This document shows, one piece after another, positions 39,446-50,275 of a stretch of 64,000 nt of DNA (position 1 is its first letter; each line of letters opens with the position of its first letter). The stretch comes from Rachycentron canadum (taxonomy: Eukaryota; Chordata; Actinopteri; Carangiformes; Rachycentridae). The notes beneath the pieces were generated by a model. The model was not told the DNA's origin. It saw nothing but the letters and a program-made list of their open reading frames with translations, and did not search any database. A program made the translations under genes and the position numbers. The DNA lies in assembly GCA_038496675.1 (NCBI GenBank), contig CM076653.1, forward strand, positions 21,380,476 to 21,444,475, in the 5' to 3' direction.

Positions 39446-39720
39446 ATTCCAAACGCACTTTGAATTGAGACCAAACAGTACAATCTCAGTTTCAAGACCA
39501 GAGTTTTGTTTGTTTTTTTTTGTTTGTTTTTTTATTTTGTTTCTCACAATCTGAGTCTTTTAAGTGCACTGGGCATTCATGTGTCTTTCATTGAGGAGAA
39601 ACTTCCGTCTGGCCATTCTGCCCTAAAGCCCAGATCAGTGGAGTGCTGCAGTGATATATGCATCTGTTTATTTGAACAGTCAGAACTTGCTGTAGATTTT
39701 AAGCATCCCAAACCACAGTG
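39446..39720 (-). mobile_element. Tc1-like transposase middle region, inverted relative to its neighbour
   Basis: On the minus strand, bases 39490-39440 give ETEIVLFGLNSKCVW, matching the region around the first catalytic Asp of Tc1 transposases (WSDETKIELFG); that Asp is lost here. The minus strand of 39675-39590 reads ATCACTGCAGCACTCCACTG...GGCCAGACGGAAGTTTCTCC, which is the more N-terminal part of the same gene. Both pieces lie opposite to the adjoining 5' half. A T-rich insertion at 39508-39540 interrupts the match. No right-hand terminal repeat was found. Either one element inverted internally, or two fragments joined. Confidence 0.75.
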
Positions 39721-42700
39721 ATGTGAACCTCTGCATTTGCAACATCTTTCTCTGTCTCAGTCTCTATTGTGACTTTATGGCCTCAGCATGAGAGTAGATA
39801 TCAAAGGATAGCTTGCCTGGTTCTCTCTTCTGTTACTCCCTCTGTGCCTGTCTTTTTATTTTTCTGTCCTTCTGTCTCAATTTATCAACATCAAAGTTAA
39901 GGATTCTCTGAACTGACTCTTCCAGGCAAGAGAGAAATAAATTTCCCATGAGGTGGACCAGTGCAGGGAACCTTTTTTTGACATTTCCTGTTAATTAACA
40001 TATTTTACCACAAAATATGATGTGAAAAATATTAGCTGGGATATTCATTCAGAAAATAATTTACAGATTTTTGATATAATGAAGCTAAAGTGAAAATGCT
40101 CCTTATGTTAAGCATCACAAGGAAACATGAGAACATGAAAACAATGAGTTTAATACACTGACGTAGGCATTGCACACAATGATGCAGATGCTGACATCTT
40201 ACCCTGTTTATCCAAGACCCAACAATCCTGCTCTTTATCCCACACCACAGGCACACAAAGATTTGAATGCACATGCATGCATGCACACAGCTGTCAGGCA
40301 CAAATCAGACACAGATCTCATCTTCACCTGCAGCAGATCCTCCACCTTCCACGTGGTGAACTATGTGCAAAGCTTTCACGGTGACTGCACTTAGTGTACA
40401 TTTCTGTGGAGCTGGACCATGACCTGCAGCAGGGCTGCTGTCTGCCACAGCTCTGCAGTTTACCCCATCTTCAACCGATAAGAACAATCTCCCAGAACAA
40501 TGCGTCCAATTGTGTACTTAAGGGTCTGAGGGGGTGACTGAGGAGCCGTGCAGATATGCACACATCCACGTCTTAAGGAACTATGAAAACAAACAAATTT
40601 TTTTTGGTTTCTTTATCCATTCCTTTTCGAGTCATATGACTGTGTAAGTTTCTCCTTAATACGACCTCAGAGTGGCAGGACCAACAAGAAGTGAAGTGAA
40701 GTAATTCAGACAGACACAGGTTTATTCTGCTTAGATCAATAAGAAGAGCAGTTTGAGCTTGAAGAAGCAATGTTTTGGTACCAGCGGATGAAAGACTTGT
40801 TGCCTCACACAAATTGCTTGGAGAAGACAAACATTATGGTTCCACAATATCATATGACACTAGAACCACTGTTACAGACAATAGCAAAACTTGATATCTC
40901 AATTTCTTTACAGTCAACTTCCTATTTGTACATATTCAGCACCCTGGACAGCGAATATATAATTACACAACACAAGATAAAAATCAAAAGACTAATTTAG
41001 CATAGAATATGAACACATATGTTAAAACATTTAAGAACACAAAACATTTCTGATCAATTACAGATGTGATTATACTACTTCTTTGTTGATCCTCTAGATC
41101 TGTAAAGTTAGAGCTCATTAAATGTTTGTTAAGTCTGATTACAGTAATTGTGAAGTCTACCATGCCAGAAATGATTTGTTCAGCATTGAAAAAAACAATG
41201 CAGTAAAATCCGTAGACCTGGTAAAAGCCACAAATTGACACATTAACCTGTAACATGTATACATGTACCATTCTATATAATTGTATCTATAATGTTGATG
41301 CCTCTGAAAAATTGACTCATTGTTATTTTCTTTTTTTCTTTCTATTTTCTATTGTTTTACATAATATTTTGAGTGGCTGTCACAGGTGGTTAATATGTTC
41401 AAGTAAGAAAAAAACCTTTGTTGTAAATTCTATCACTGTAATTTATTTTAGTTTATGTTTAAGATTAATCCATGCTCTCATGCTCTTCTGGCTGTAATCA
41501 TTGGTGTGCACTATTTTATCTGAAATCAGATGTGCTGCACAATGTAGAGTTTCTGCTACAATCTCGTCTCTGACATGAGTTGCTGTACACGGGTCTCCAC
41601 ACATCTCACCACAGACACAGATCTCTGAAGGTGTTATCAGTCAAACCACTTAAACACTTGGGCCCAGGAACACTGGGTCTCTTCATAATTCTCTGTAAAT
41701 ATCTGCAAGATAAAGCTTTGCTAGCTTCCCTTTGTGTGACGACAGACACCAGTATATGAGAGGAGATGAAAGGATAGTCTTTCAACACTGAACGGAAACA
41801 AACAGGCTGAAGCGTACCTCCAACCCCTCCTCTTCCCCCTCCTCTCACTCCAAAACTCCCTCTTCTCCTCTCCTACGTGCTCTCTTTCCATCAGCTGGGG
41901 AGTCCTCTAAATCATCAGTCAAGCATGCACAGGGTCGATGTAAAGATGTTAGCGGTTACTCTGAGGGTGCTGGGGGCTTCATTTCAATCATCTAACATTA
42001 AACTGGATGTACAAGATTTTCTAAATTAGCTGAGCTAATTTCCCACTGAAGACATCTCTTGTTGATCATGGTGCTTTTGAGAAAACTTTATTTATAATAA
42101 TGCCTGTGAAGTGTAGCAGGATCTAGATAACAATGTCCCAAATCATCATTGCACATCATTGCAGCACATGGATGCAGATAGTATCACGGTTTACCAGAGC
42201 CTGCCAACAGTAGCTGACACAGAATACAGCCAATGTCCATTTGATTTCATAAAGCCAGTAATTTCTTCTTATCACCCACAAAATGAGCAGAGCTTTATCA
42301 GATTTAAAAAGTCTTCCCTGTTTGATAAATGTCTCATGGCCAGGAGAAGTGTTTTGTTTGTGTTGCTGTTGATCTAATGTTTGCAGTTGCTAGCTATTGA
42401 GGGAACCGCACCATTATATTCAGTTCATTACTGAGACAAATGCACTGAATCTGAGTTTTAATTGGAGTGGCTTTTTATTTGCCCATTAATTTCCCCAAAC
42501 TCACAGCAGCAACAATAAAAGAACAAAATCAGCCAACGAGGATAAAGTAATTGATTGTACCCAAAGACTTAACATCCAGCAAAACCCTACATATTACGTT
42601 CAGGCTAACATATAAGTACCAATAAATTGTGTTATTTTTTGGGTTTAGAGGGTGTGTCACAGTTAAGAGAAGTTGAGGAAACTCAGATTTATTACCACAC

Positions 42701-45536
42701 TGCTGGCTCAAAACACAGTCATAAAATGACAAAACATATAAACAGTAAAAGGGGAGTGTGTTTCACTAGTAGTTTTCTGAGGATTAAATGTAAGTAACAA
42801 TTGTATTACTTCAATCTTTACTTACATTTAATGAAATGGAAGGCAACTTTTGACATTGTGAAGCCTGGTCAAATCATCACAAAACATATGGCACTAAAAT
42901 TTTGGTGAGCTGGGCAGGGTTGGTGTGTGATCTACTGCTAATATGGTAGCCTGCCAGAAACATGCTAAGGCTAGTCACAACAGAGTGCTGCATGATGTTG
43001 TATCAGTGCAGGCTAACCCTGAACTTACCTTCACCCTTGTTTAAAGCAGTGGGATTTTTCCATTGGCTTTTGGAAAATAAGATTCATTCAACAAAAGTTT
43101 ACGTGCTTACCCATTTTTTTAAGCAGGATAATATTCACAAGTGAATACCATTTGTGATGTTTTAATCCAACATACAATCATCACAAGTAGTGGTAAATAA
43201 CCCATTGGGATCATCAGGACATTTCCTAGTGGCCTCGCTCATTTTGACCCACTCATGTCATCTGTGTGTGTGACAGCTACCTTGACAAACTGCTGTGGCA
43301 GTTTAGTTACTGTGCGTATTCAGGGACAATAAACCATTGCTCTTTTGTGGAAGAGGTTAAATAAAAGTGGATGGTGAAACACAGCGAGCTACAGTAGCTT
43401 AGCTACTTAGCTTCGTCCTTTTTGGAAGCTCATTCCCCTCAATGCAAATTCACTGAATTAATTGATATCACTGCAAGATGTTGCTGTTTTAAATGTTGGT
43501 GTGAGCAGATCTTAATGGCGATTTTATGTTTTAGGATAAGAAGTCAATGCAGTCTGTTAAAACTCTCTTCTCCCATCAGTTATGTCTCCTGTCAATCTCT
43601 CATTGTTCCCCATGACCTCAGACATTTGAACAACTTCCACATGACTTCATTCAGTGAATCAGGCACTCTCAGTCCCTCCTGTTATGAGGAAACGTGCGTA
43701 CGTATGATAGAAAGAAGGCAAAAGATGAAAGTGGGATGCATCACCCCAGAGAGTTTCCCTCTGTTCTGAAACACACTCTGCTCATCAATGTGACTTCAAA
43801 CTGTTACAGTCCAAAAAAGACACAGAGGAAAACAGAGCACAGTTTTTACCAAGTTCATCCAACAATAGCTTGAAAAAACATTGCTTTTAATAGTTAACAT
43901 TTAAGTTTTTTGCTGAACATTAAGTTATTATACATTTCATGGGCTTTCCTATGTGAAATTTTAGTGCATGTTATCACTTATTTGCAAGATACTTAATACA
44001 TATATCAGAAATATATATGGTTGAAAAACACCTTTTTACTGTTCTCTTTTTAGCAATAGGAGCATCTTTTTATATTTTCCTTTTACTGTAGCCAAGTCAT
44101 ACCTCTTTTCCGCAGGAGAAATAGCATTAAACATGCTTTAGCCAAAATCCAGCATGAATGAATGGAGATGTTGTTTGATTTTATTCCTGAGCAATTGTAC
44201 TACTGGAGAGGGAATAACTGCTTTTAATTACAGAGGAGAAAAACAATTCAGACATGATTACTTTCTGTCAGACAAACATCCCTCCAGACAGAGTATTTAG
44301 ACTCACTATTTGTTCACCAAAGTCTATTTATTATCCCTCTGATTCTTACCATTCTCTGGCTGCTCTGCTTATCTGTACTCATATTTTCCGCTGTCCCACT
44401 TCAATTTCAACAATCACTAAAGCAAACCCACAGCACTGGAAAACAAACCAAGGAACAGTTTTAGGTTGCACCCAGGCACAGGGTTCAGATGAGCATTTCC
44501 TGTGTTATCTCCTTCATTTTGATTGTCAGTTCTCTACAAGGCGAGAATCAGCCAGCATGGAGGATCACTCATGGTGCTGTTCTGAGCATCAATGTGGAAG
44601 TGATTCAGGAAGTCGGGGGATATGGTGGTGGTTGGCTAGTGGCGGTTTCACACTTGTGATAGAGTCCATGGCTCTTATGTCTTCCAACAGTAACCTCAAT
44701 CAACCTCAACAATCTCAAACCCAAACTAATGCTAATATGCAAAATATTTTTTACTTAAAAGGTTTTCGCCTCCATTAAAATATGACAGAAATTCACGATT
44801 TCAACCTCCTTTCTCTTCCTCCTCCTTATTCTTCTCCCTTGTCTCTCTGGAGCATGCAACTTCAAATGAATGCACAGACTGAATCACATCTGGCACTGAC
44901 TGCCTGTAACAGGAAATGCAGATGTTGATTGATATTATTTTAGTCATAGACATTTATTTACATTACTTATCTATGAAAATGATGTGTGAGATAAAGTCAA
45001 ACCTATGAAAAGATTTTGAGGTTAATGTGAAACAGGTCAGAGTGTAGCTGTTAGTGTTGACTTACAAATAAACTATCAAACTGAGGTTCCACTGGTGCGT
45101 CAGGGTATTTTTTTCCCTGTTGTGGATCTGAGATATAATATACTGATCAATCAACATTCTGAGTTGGTCAACTTACATTTTCATAGTTTTGTGTATTTCC
45201 ACAATGTAACCTTATACAATATTATCAGAACATTATTGCACAATATCTCTTGTGCAATTTATGTGGTGTCATATACAAATCTTGCAACCTTCAGTATGAC
45301 CAAATAATTTAGCTACTCATAAATCATAAATAAATCGTTTAATGTTCCACTTTTGACTCCTACTAACTAACTGTCAATAAAAGCCATAGTCCTGAAACTG
45401 AGATGTCCTCAAACAGTAATTCCCAAGCTCTGCAAGGGGGCCATACTACTGATTCCATGCATGCCTTCTCTCCAGGACACCTCCTTTTCACATCACACCA
45501 GCAACCACACAACAACTCTCTTCCTCTTTCTCCCTA

Positions 45537-45540
<4 letters not shown>

Positions 45541-45567
<27 letters not shown>
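45541..45567. repeat. (TC)13 microsatellite
   Basis: Pure TC dinucleotides within a longer pyrimidine-rich stretch on this strand. A purine-rich (GGGA/GAGA) zone follows at 45687-45860. Confidence 0.95.
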
Positions 45568-46251
45568 TGCTAATTTAACATTGTGTTGTTTTTTCTTGCC
45601 TTCTAAGAGCTTGTCTAAATGGCTGACGTTGATGAATGCATGTAAAGGATACACTGCAGGTAGGATATGGTTACAAGTTAAGCCGGGAGGGAGGGAGAAA
45701 GGGATGAAGGGACAGGGAGGGAGAAATAGTTTATAGATGGGCCTGGGGGAGTGGTGGGGGTGTGCGGAGGGTCAGGATGTTTGTCTTCCAATGAGCCGTG
45801 ACTCTGAGAGAAAGAAGAGGGGAGAGTGGGATGAGAGAGGAGAGGAGGGTGAGGAGACATGAAGGGAGTGAGGTCAACAGACTGCCACAGCATCTTCACT
45901 GACAAGGCAAGCGGAGGTGAAAAGGTTTTGATTTAAACAGACTTGTTACGTATATCGGGCTGATATATATATAATTATGTAATAACACAAAAAATTTGTT
46001 AATTACACTTAATTTAATATAACATATTTTAATACGTCTGCTTCCTTGTCAGTCCAGAAAAATGATTCTTTAATCATGCGTACCGGTGTGTAGTTGTGTG
46101 GTAGCGGGTGATAGGAATCAACAGGGAGGCAGATACACGGACAGATAAATGAACAGCAGGAGAGAAAGTGCATCCCTGTGTTGGAGTGTGTGTGCCGTTG
46201 CTTGGGGGGATTGTGGAGTTTGTTTATTTGTTTTTCTAGACGGCTCATAAA

Positions 46252-46252
<1 letters not shown>

Positions 46253-46332
<80 letters not shown>
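46253..46332. repeat. (TG)40 microsatellite
   Basis: Eighty bases of uninterrupted TG, the purest long microsatellite in the window. It ends in TGCACGCG. A short (AC)n tract lies at 46438-46452 in opposite sense. Confidence 0.98.
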
Positions 46333-46333
<1 letters not shown>

Positions 46334-47918
46334 ACGCGTTGTGTCTGCCAATGTGTGAGAGTGTGCAGTGGGCATGTTTCTCTTAGGGCAAAGGGAGTGT
46401 GTCCCTGTAGGTGTGTAAACAAAGCACAACGTGCAGAAACACACACACACACTGCCCCGTGCTGAGGTGTTTATAAGTCCTGAGAGTGGAGATTCCCTTT
46501 GTACCCTGAGGCCAAGCTCATTCCAAACCAATTAATCTTGCTCCCAGTCTCACAAACTTACCTTTCTCTTTACAAACACACACACACAAGAGAGAGTGAC
46601 TTCAAAAAGGCAGCGATCATGTGCAGCATTCATTCCATTAATCATAGAAATTATTCCCACATAATGGAACAGCAATGTTCAGAAATAGTCTAAAAGAAAT
46701 TAATCAATTAATGTTGAGGGAAAACAATAGTAGGAAAAATGTTCTTACCCCAATTTAAAAAAGGTTGCATTATGGGGAATGGAGAATCCATCAGTTTTGA
46801 AGTCTGGACATCTTTGTATCCATTGCTCCATTAACAACTACTCTATGTAGTGCAAGTAATTTTAATTTGGAATGTAATTTTTCAGTTTTCTATGTAAAAG
46901 ACAATGGAAGAAGGTATTTAATGTGGTACTGAAGGTTTAGGATTTAATGTACAGCCTTCAATCCTCACCCTGACCCCCGCCCAAACTGCTGAGTCTGTGT
47001 CAATGCATCACAATCCCAATCCCACAATCCAACTCAGGAGTTTGCTCAGTAACAGTCTGCAGTGAGCAGAGGGGATGACGTCACCTGCGCAATCCCACCT
47101 TGGACATCTCAAGACATAAGTCCTTCCAAACTATTGTGGTGCCATAAACATAATGTTTACCACAAGCCAATTTGTATCCAGTCTGTTCACCTCTGTCTCC
47201 CCAGAGGTTACGATTCATATTCCAGGTTTACTGTTACAGTTATCTTAACAGTCCTTTAATGAGTTTTTGAGCTGTGCCAAACAGACTGTAGGATTAACCA
47301 AAGCTTGCTGACTGTATCTGTGCAGGTTTTGCCATACTAAATAAAGGCATGCTTTTCGTCACTGCAAATGCTGGCATATTGGAAATGTGGTCAGCTGCAC
47401 GGCTAATAAAGCATTATCATAAATATTAGGATCTGCTGTTTGGCCAAACCATTTAGAAGATCAGGAATTCAAACAGCAAGATCTGTGTAGAGAGAGAGAA
47501 AACAGTTAGTAAGTGCATGTAAGTGACTACAGGAATCTAACAAGCTACATGGTGAGATCGAACACAACAAAGCAACAAGAATGCTGAAATGATCAAAACA
47601 ACCCTTTAAACATTACGACATTTGGATTCTGCTTCTTTTTAATCGCAGAGAAACAATTTGTCAGAAATTGATACCAAGAAGACAGTATTTATTTCCACTG
47701 ATGGAGATTATTGTATTCACTTGACTGCCAGGTCTTAAATAAAACTTGTTAACACTGATTCACAACTACCATTTAGAGTATGTGCGTGCATGCATGTGTC
47801 ATCAGTATACCAGTTCACAACCAGTGTATTTGTTTACTCAGTTGCTGATGAAAACACCTCTGGGATGCGTTGCTGCGTTACAACTCCAGACATATTTACT
47901 GCAGCAGGTATTCCTCCA

Positions 47919-48025
47919 AGAGAGAGAGAGAGAGTGTATGTGTGTGTGTGTGTTTGTGTGTGTGTGCGCGAGCGTGTGTGTGTGTTTGTCTGTTTGTCTG
48001 TTTGTGTGTGCGTGTCTGTGTGTAT
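47919..48025. repeat. Compound (AG)n-(TG)n repeat
   Basis: (AG)8 at 47919-47934 passes directly into an imperfect TG tract with TTTG, CGCG and CTGTT interruptions. The frames across it in all phases are repeat artefacts. Confidence 0.93.
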
Positions 48026-48117
48026 ACATGCAGATTCACTTGCATAGCCGTAAGGGGTTTGAATTCATTCAATCAAATTTATGGGCTGATATTCCTGTAC
48101 AGAGTCGTAACTGTAGA

Positions 48118-48145
48118 GTCAGTTACTGATTCAGCAGTAACTGAC
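48118..48145. repeat. Perfect 11-bp inverted repeat
   Basis: GTCAGTTACTG (48118-48128) pairs exactly with CAGTAACTGAC (48135-48145) across the 6-base loop ATTCAG. It is too short for a miRNA precursor and has no U tract of a terminator. Function unknown. Confidence 0.8.
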
Positions 48146-49266
48146 ACGACAGATGATAAATAGAAACAAATACAGGGACAGGATGGAAGGAGCAGCTTGA
48201 CAGGGAGACAGAAGAAAGACCAAGGAAAGTAAAGCTGGGCCCAAACCTACCAGTCTCAGCCACACTGCTCAGCTTCATGTTGGGTTCAGCAAGGCTATGT
48301 TTTTCCATTCTCATGCAACACCTCTCTACACACCCATAAATCTCGACTACTTAACTACCAGCAATAAAAAAAAAACATCTCTGATTAAATAGCTGGAAGA
48401 CAACTCCTTATACTGCAGCTTGAGAGAGAGTATCTATCCCAGTCCAGTTGTCTCTCCGTCTGCACTGGCATATCTCTCAGATATGTCTGTTCTACAATAG
48501 GTGAACTGAAGTTAGTTGCTGTGTGACTTACGCTGCTGTCATCACACACTTTGGCATAGAAGGATGCTGTGGCTGTCTGATTTATTCACAAACACATTTC
48601 ATCTTTCCTCCATCGCTCTCTCTCTCCTTGCATTCCTCTTCACTTTCTCAGCTTTCTGCTCCATCTCACTCACTTTCTCTCTCCCTCTGCCTGTGTCTTT
48701 GATTAAACTTTGTTAAGTTGTGGTTGTGGGATTCAAAATGATTCACAATTTGTGCAGTAATATAAACAGCATGGATATTAACTCAGGGAAACTACTTTTT
48801 ATGACATATAAATATTTCAAATGGTTTATTGTTTAAAAATTCCAACAGCCCAACGTGCAAGTATTTCACCACTAAAATAACATTGCATCTGCAGCATTTT
48901 TTGAATATTCTACCTTTTTTTCCCATCTCTGGTGTCAAATAGTGACTCTTCATGTACTGTACATAATTGCACACACATTGCTTAAAAGCTGTTGTGACAC
49001 CACAGAGAAGGCAGAGGACCATAGAAACTATAAATTCTTGCCAGTGCAGAGCACCAAACGTACATAACACGACAGCAGCAGGGAATTGAGTCTTAGTCTC
49101 ATCTTGTAAAAAATTATTATAGCCTAATTACTTTGATTTAACACCTTATAACAAACACATGAATCAACTGATTCAGTCTCAGCCACAGCTGCTGGCGGCC
49201 ATTTGTTCAGCAATTTGTTTTTATTAAATGATTGATTGTTTCGCCCCTAATCTACTACTGCTGGTT

Positions 49267-49550
49267 TTAAAATGATAGTTAAGGTTATTCACTGTAGGGT
49301 TGTGTAAGGTACATGTCTATAGTCAGTGTATCTCCTGCAGAAGATCCATGTGTGCTTGTGCCTACGAATGTGGTAATTCAATAGGGCTGCTTTGCCATTT
49401 TGATGTGTGCAAAAAATTTTGAAACTCAATTTTTTGTTTGACATTAATTTTCCAGGACAGTTACACACAAAAAGAGGCTAAATGGTTCACAAAATGTAGT
49501 ACCACTTTGACTAGGAAAGTATGTCAAAAAAACCCAAACTATCACTTTAA
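49267..49550. mobile_element. MITE with TTAA target duplications
   Basis: TTAA at 49267-49270 is followed by AATGATAGTTAAGGTT. At the other end, AACCCAAACTATCACT (49531-49546) is followed by TTAA at 49547-49550. The right end reversed is AGTGATAGTTTGGGTT, matching the left end at 13 of 16 positions. The 276-base interior has no coding capacity. The start (GGGTTGTGTAAGGTACATGTCTATAGTCAGTGTAT) resembles an abundant fish MITE I recognise. TTAA duplication points to mobilisation by a piggyBac- or Kolobok-type transposase supplied from elsewhere. Confidence 0.8.
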
Positions 49551-49975
49551 GAAAAGTGACGGGATGGGATAAATGGCAAATGGAGAGCACAGTAGAAAAG
49601 GAAAGCAATGAGTCATGCAACAGCGCATACAAGAGGTTCTGTTTAGTTCAAACTGCAGTGACTACAATCCCCTGAGACTGAAGAAGCTGTTGTTAACCAC
49701 GACTACTGCACTACAAATGGTGTCAATCATCTGTCGTCTGTTGTGTATGTATAAATATATAGTGAGAATGTAAGACTATATGTATTACATGTGGCATATA
49801 ATATCATAATATTTGTAGAATGAAAACTCACAAGTTTTAATCAAGTGAATGTGACTGTATTTCCTAAACCACAGTTCATATTTGGTTCAGGAGGTGTTTG
49901 CCACCTGTTGATGATTTGAAAATTCCAGTAAGTTCAACCATTGAAATGAGTCATCTATTGTGAAGGGTGGTAGAC

Positions 49976-50011
49976 ATGTGTGTGCGTGCGTGCGTGCATG
50001 TGAGTGTGTGT

Positions 50012-50043
<32 letters not shown>

Positions 50044-50275
50044 CGTTAACGTATTACTCATGTTGTGCAGACCTAAATCTGTTTACGCACGTTATGGGGA
50101 CTTAACTTCCTTATGGGGATAAAACGCAAGGTCCCTTAATCTAAGTCATTTCACTTTAACATGTAGACCTGTTTTTAAGGGTTATGTTTAGGTTAAGGTC
50201 AGGGTTAGTGTTAGTGTTAAGCAAGTAGTAGTTGTGTATGTCCACTGATGTCATATCCTCTGTGTGGTTGTGTGT
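49976..50275 (+). repeat. TG microsatellite followed by telomere-like repeat segment
   Basis: An imperfect TG tract (49976-50043) passes into TTATGGGGACTTAACTTCC and TTATGGGGATAAAACGCAAG, then TAAGGGTTATGTTTAGGTTAAGG and CAGGGTTAGTGTTAGTGTTA (about 50176-50220). These are degenerate TTAGGG-like units. The same order, with 'GTGGGGAC' followed by 'AGGGTTAGG' repeats and ending near another TG tract, is a common dispersed fish repeat. It is not a telomere. Confidence 0.65.

Larger units (their letters stand above)
39721..49266. other. Gene-free intergenic sequence
   Basis: No exon is supported. The longest non-repetitive frame is 44254-44778 (174 codons), which has no recognised domain and is treated as a finding. 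Simple repeats are listed separately. The piece 42230-42520, with CTTTATCAGATTTAAAAAG and GAGTTTTAATTGGAG, is unique-looking. A perfect 11-bp hairpin lies at 48118-48145. Confidence 0.65.

Noticed and set aside
39238..39547. Minus-strand frames of 85 and 95 codons over the Tc1 region
   Set aside because: Up to 39445 these are antisense to the Tc1 DNA-binding region; only the 39446-39547 part is genuine transposase sense, and no single intact gene exists.
46009..46531. Overlapping 137- and 147-codon minus-strand frames
   Set aside because: Both run through the (TG)40 repeat and have no domain outside it.
50176..50220. Interstitial telomere
   Set aside because: Units are degenerate and the flanks match a dispersed repeat.
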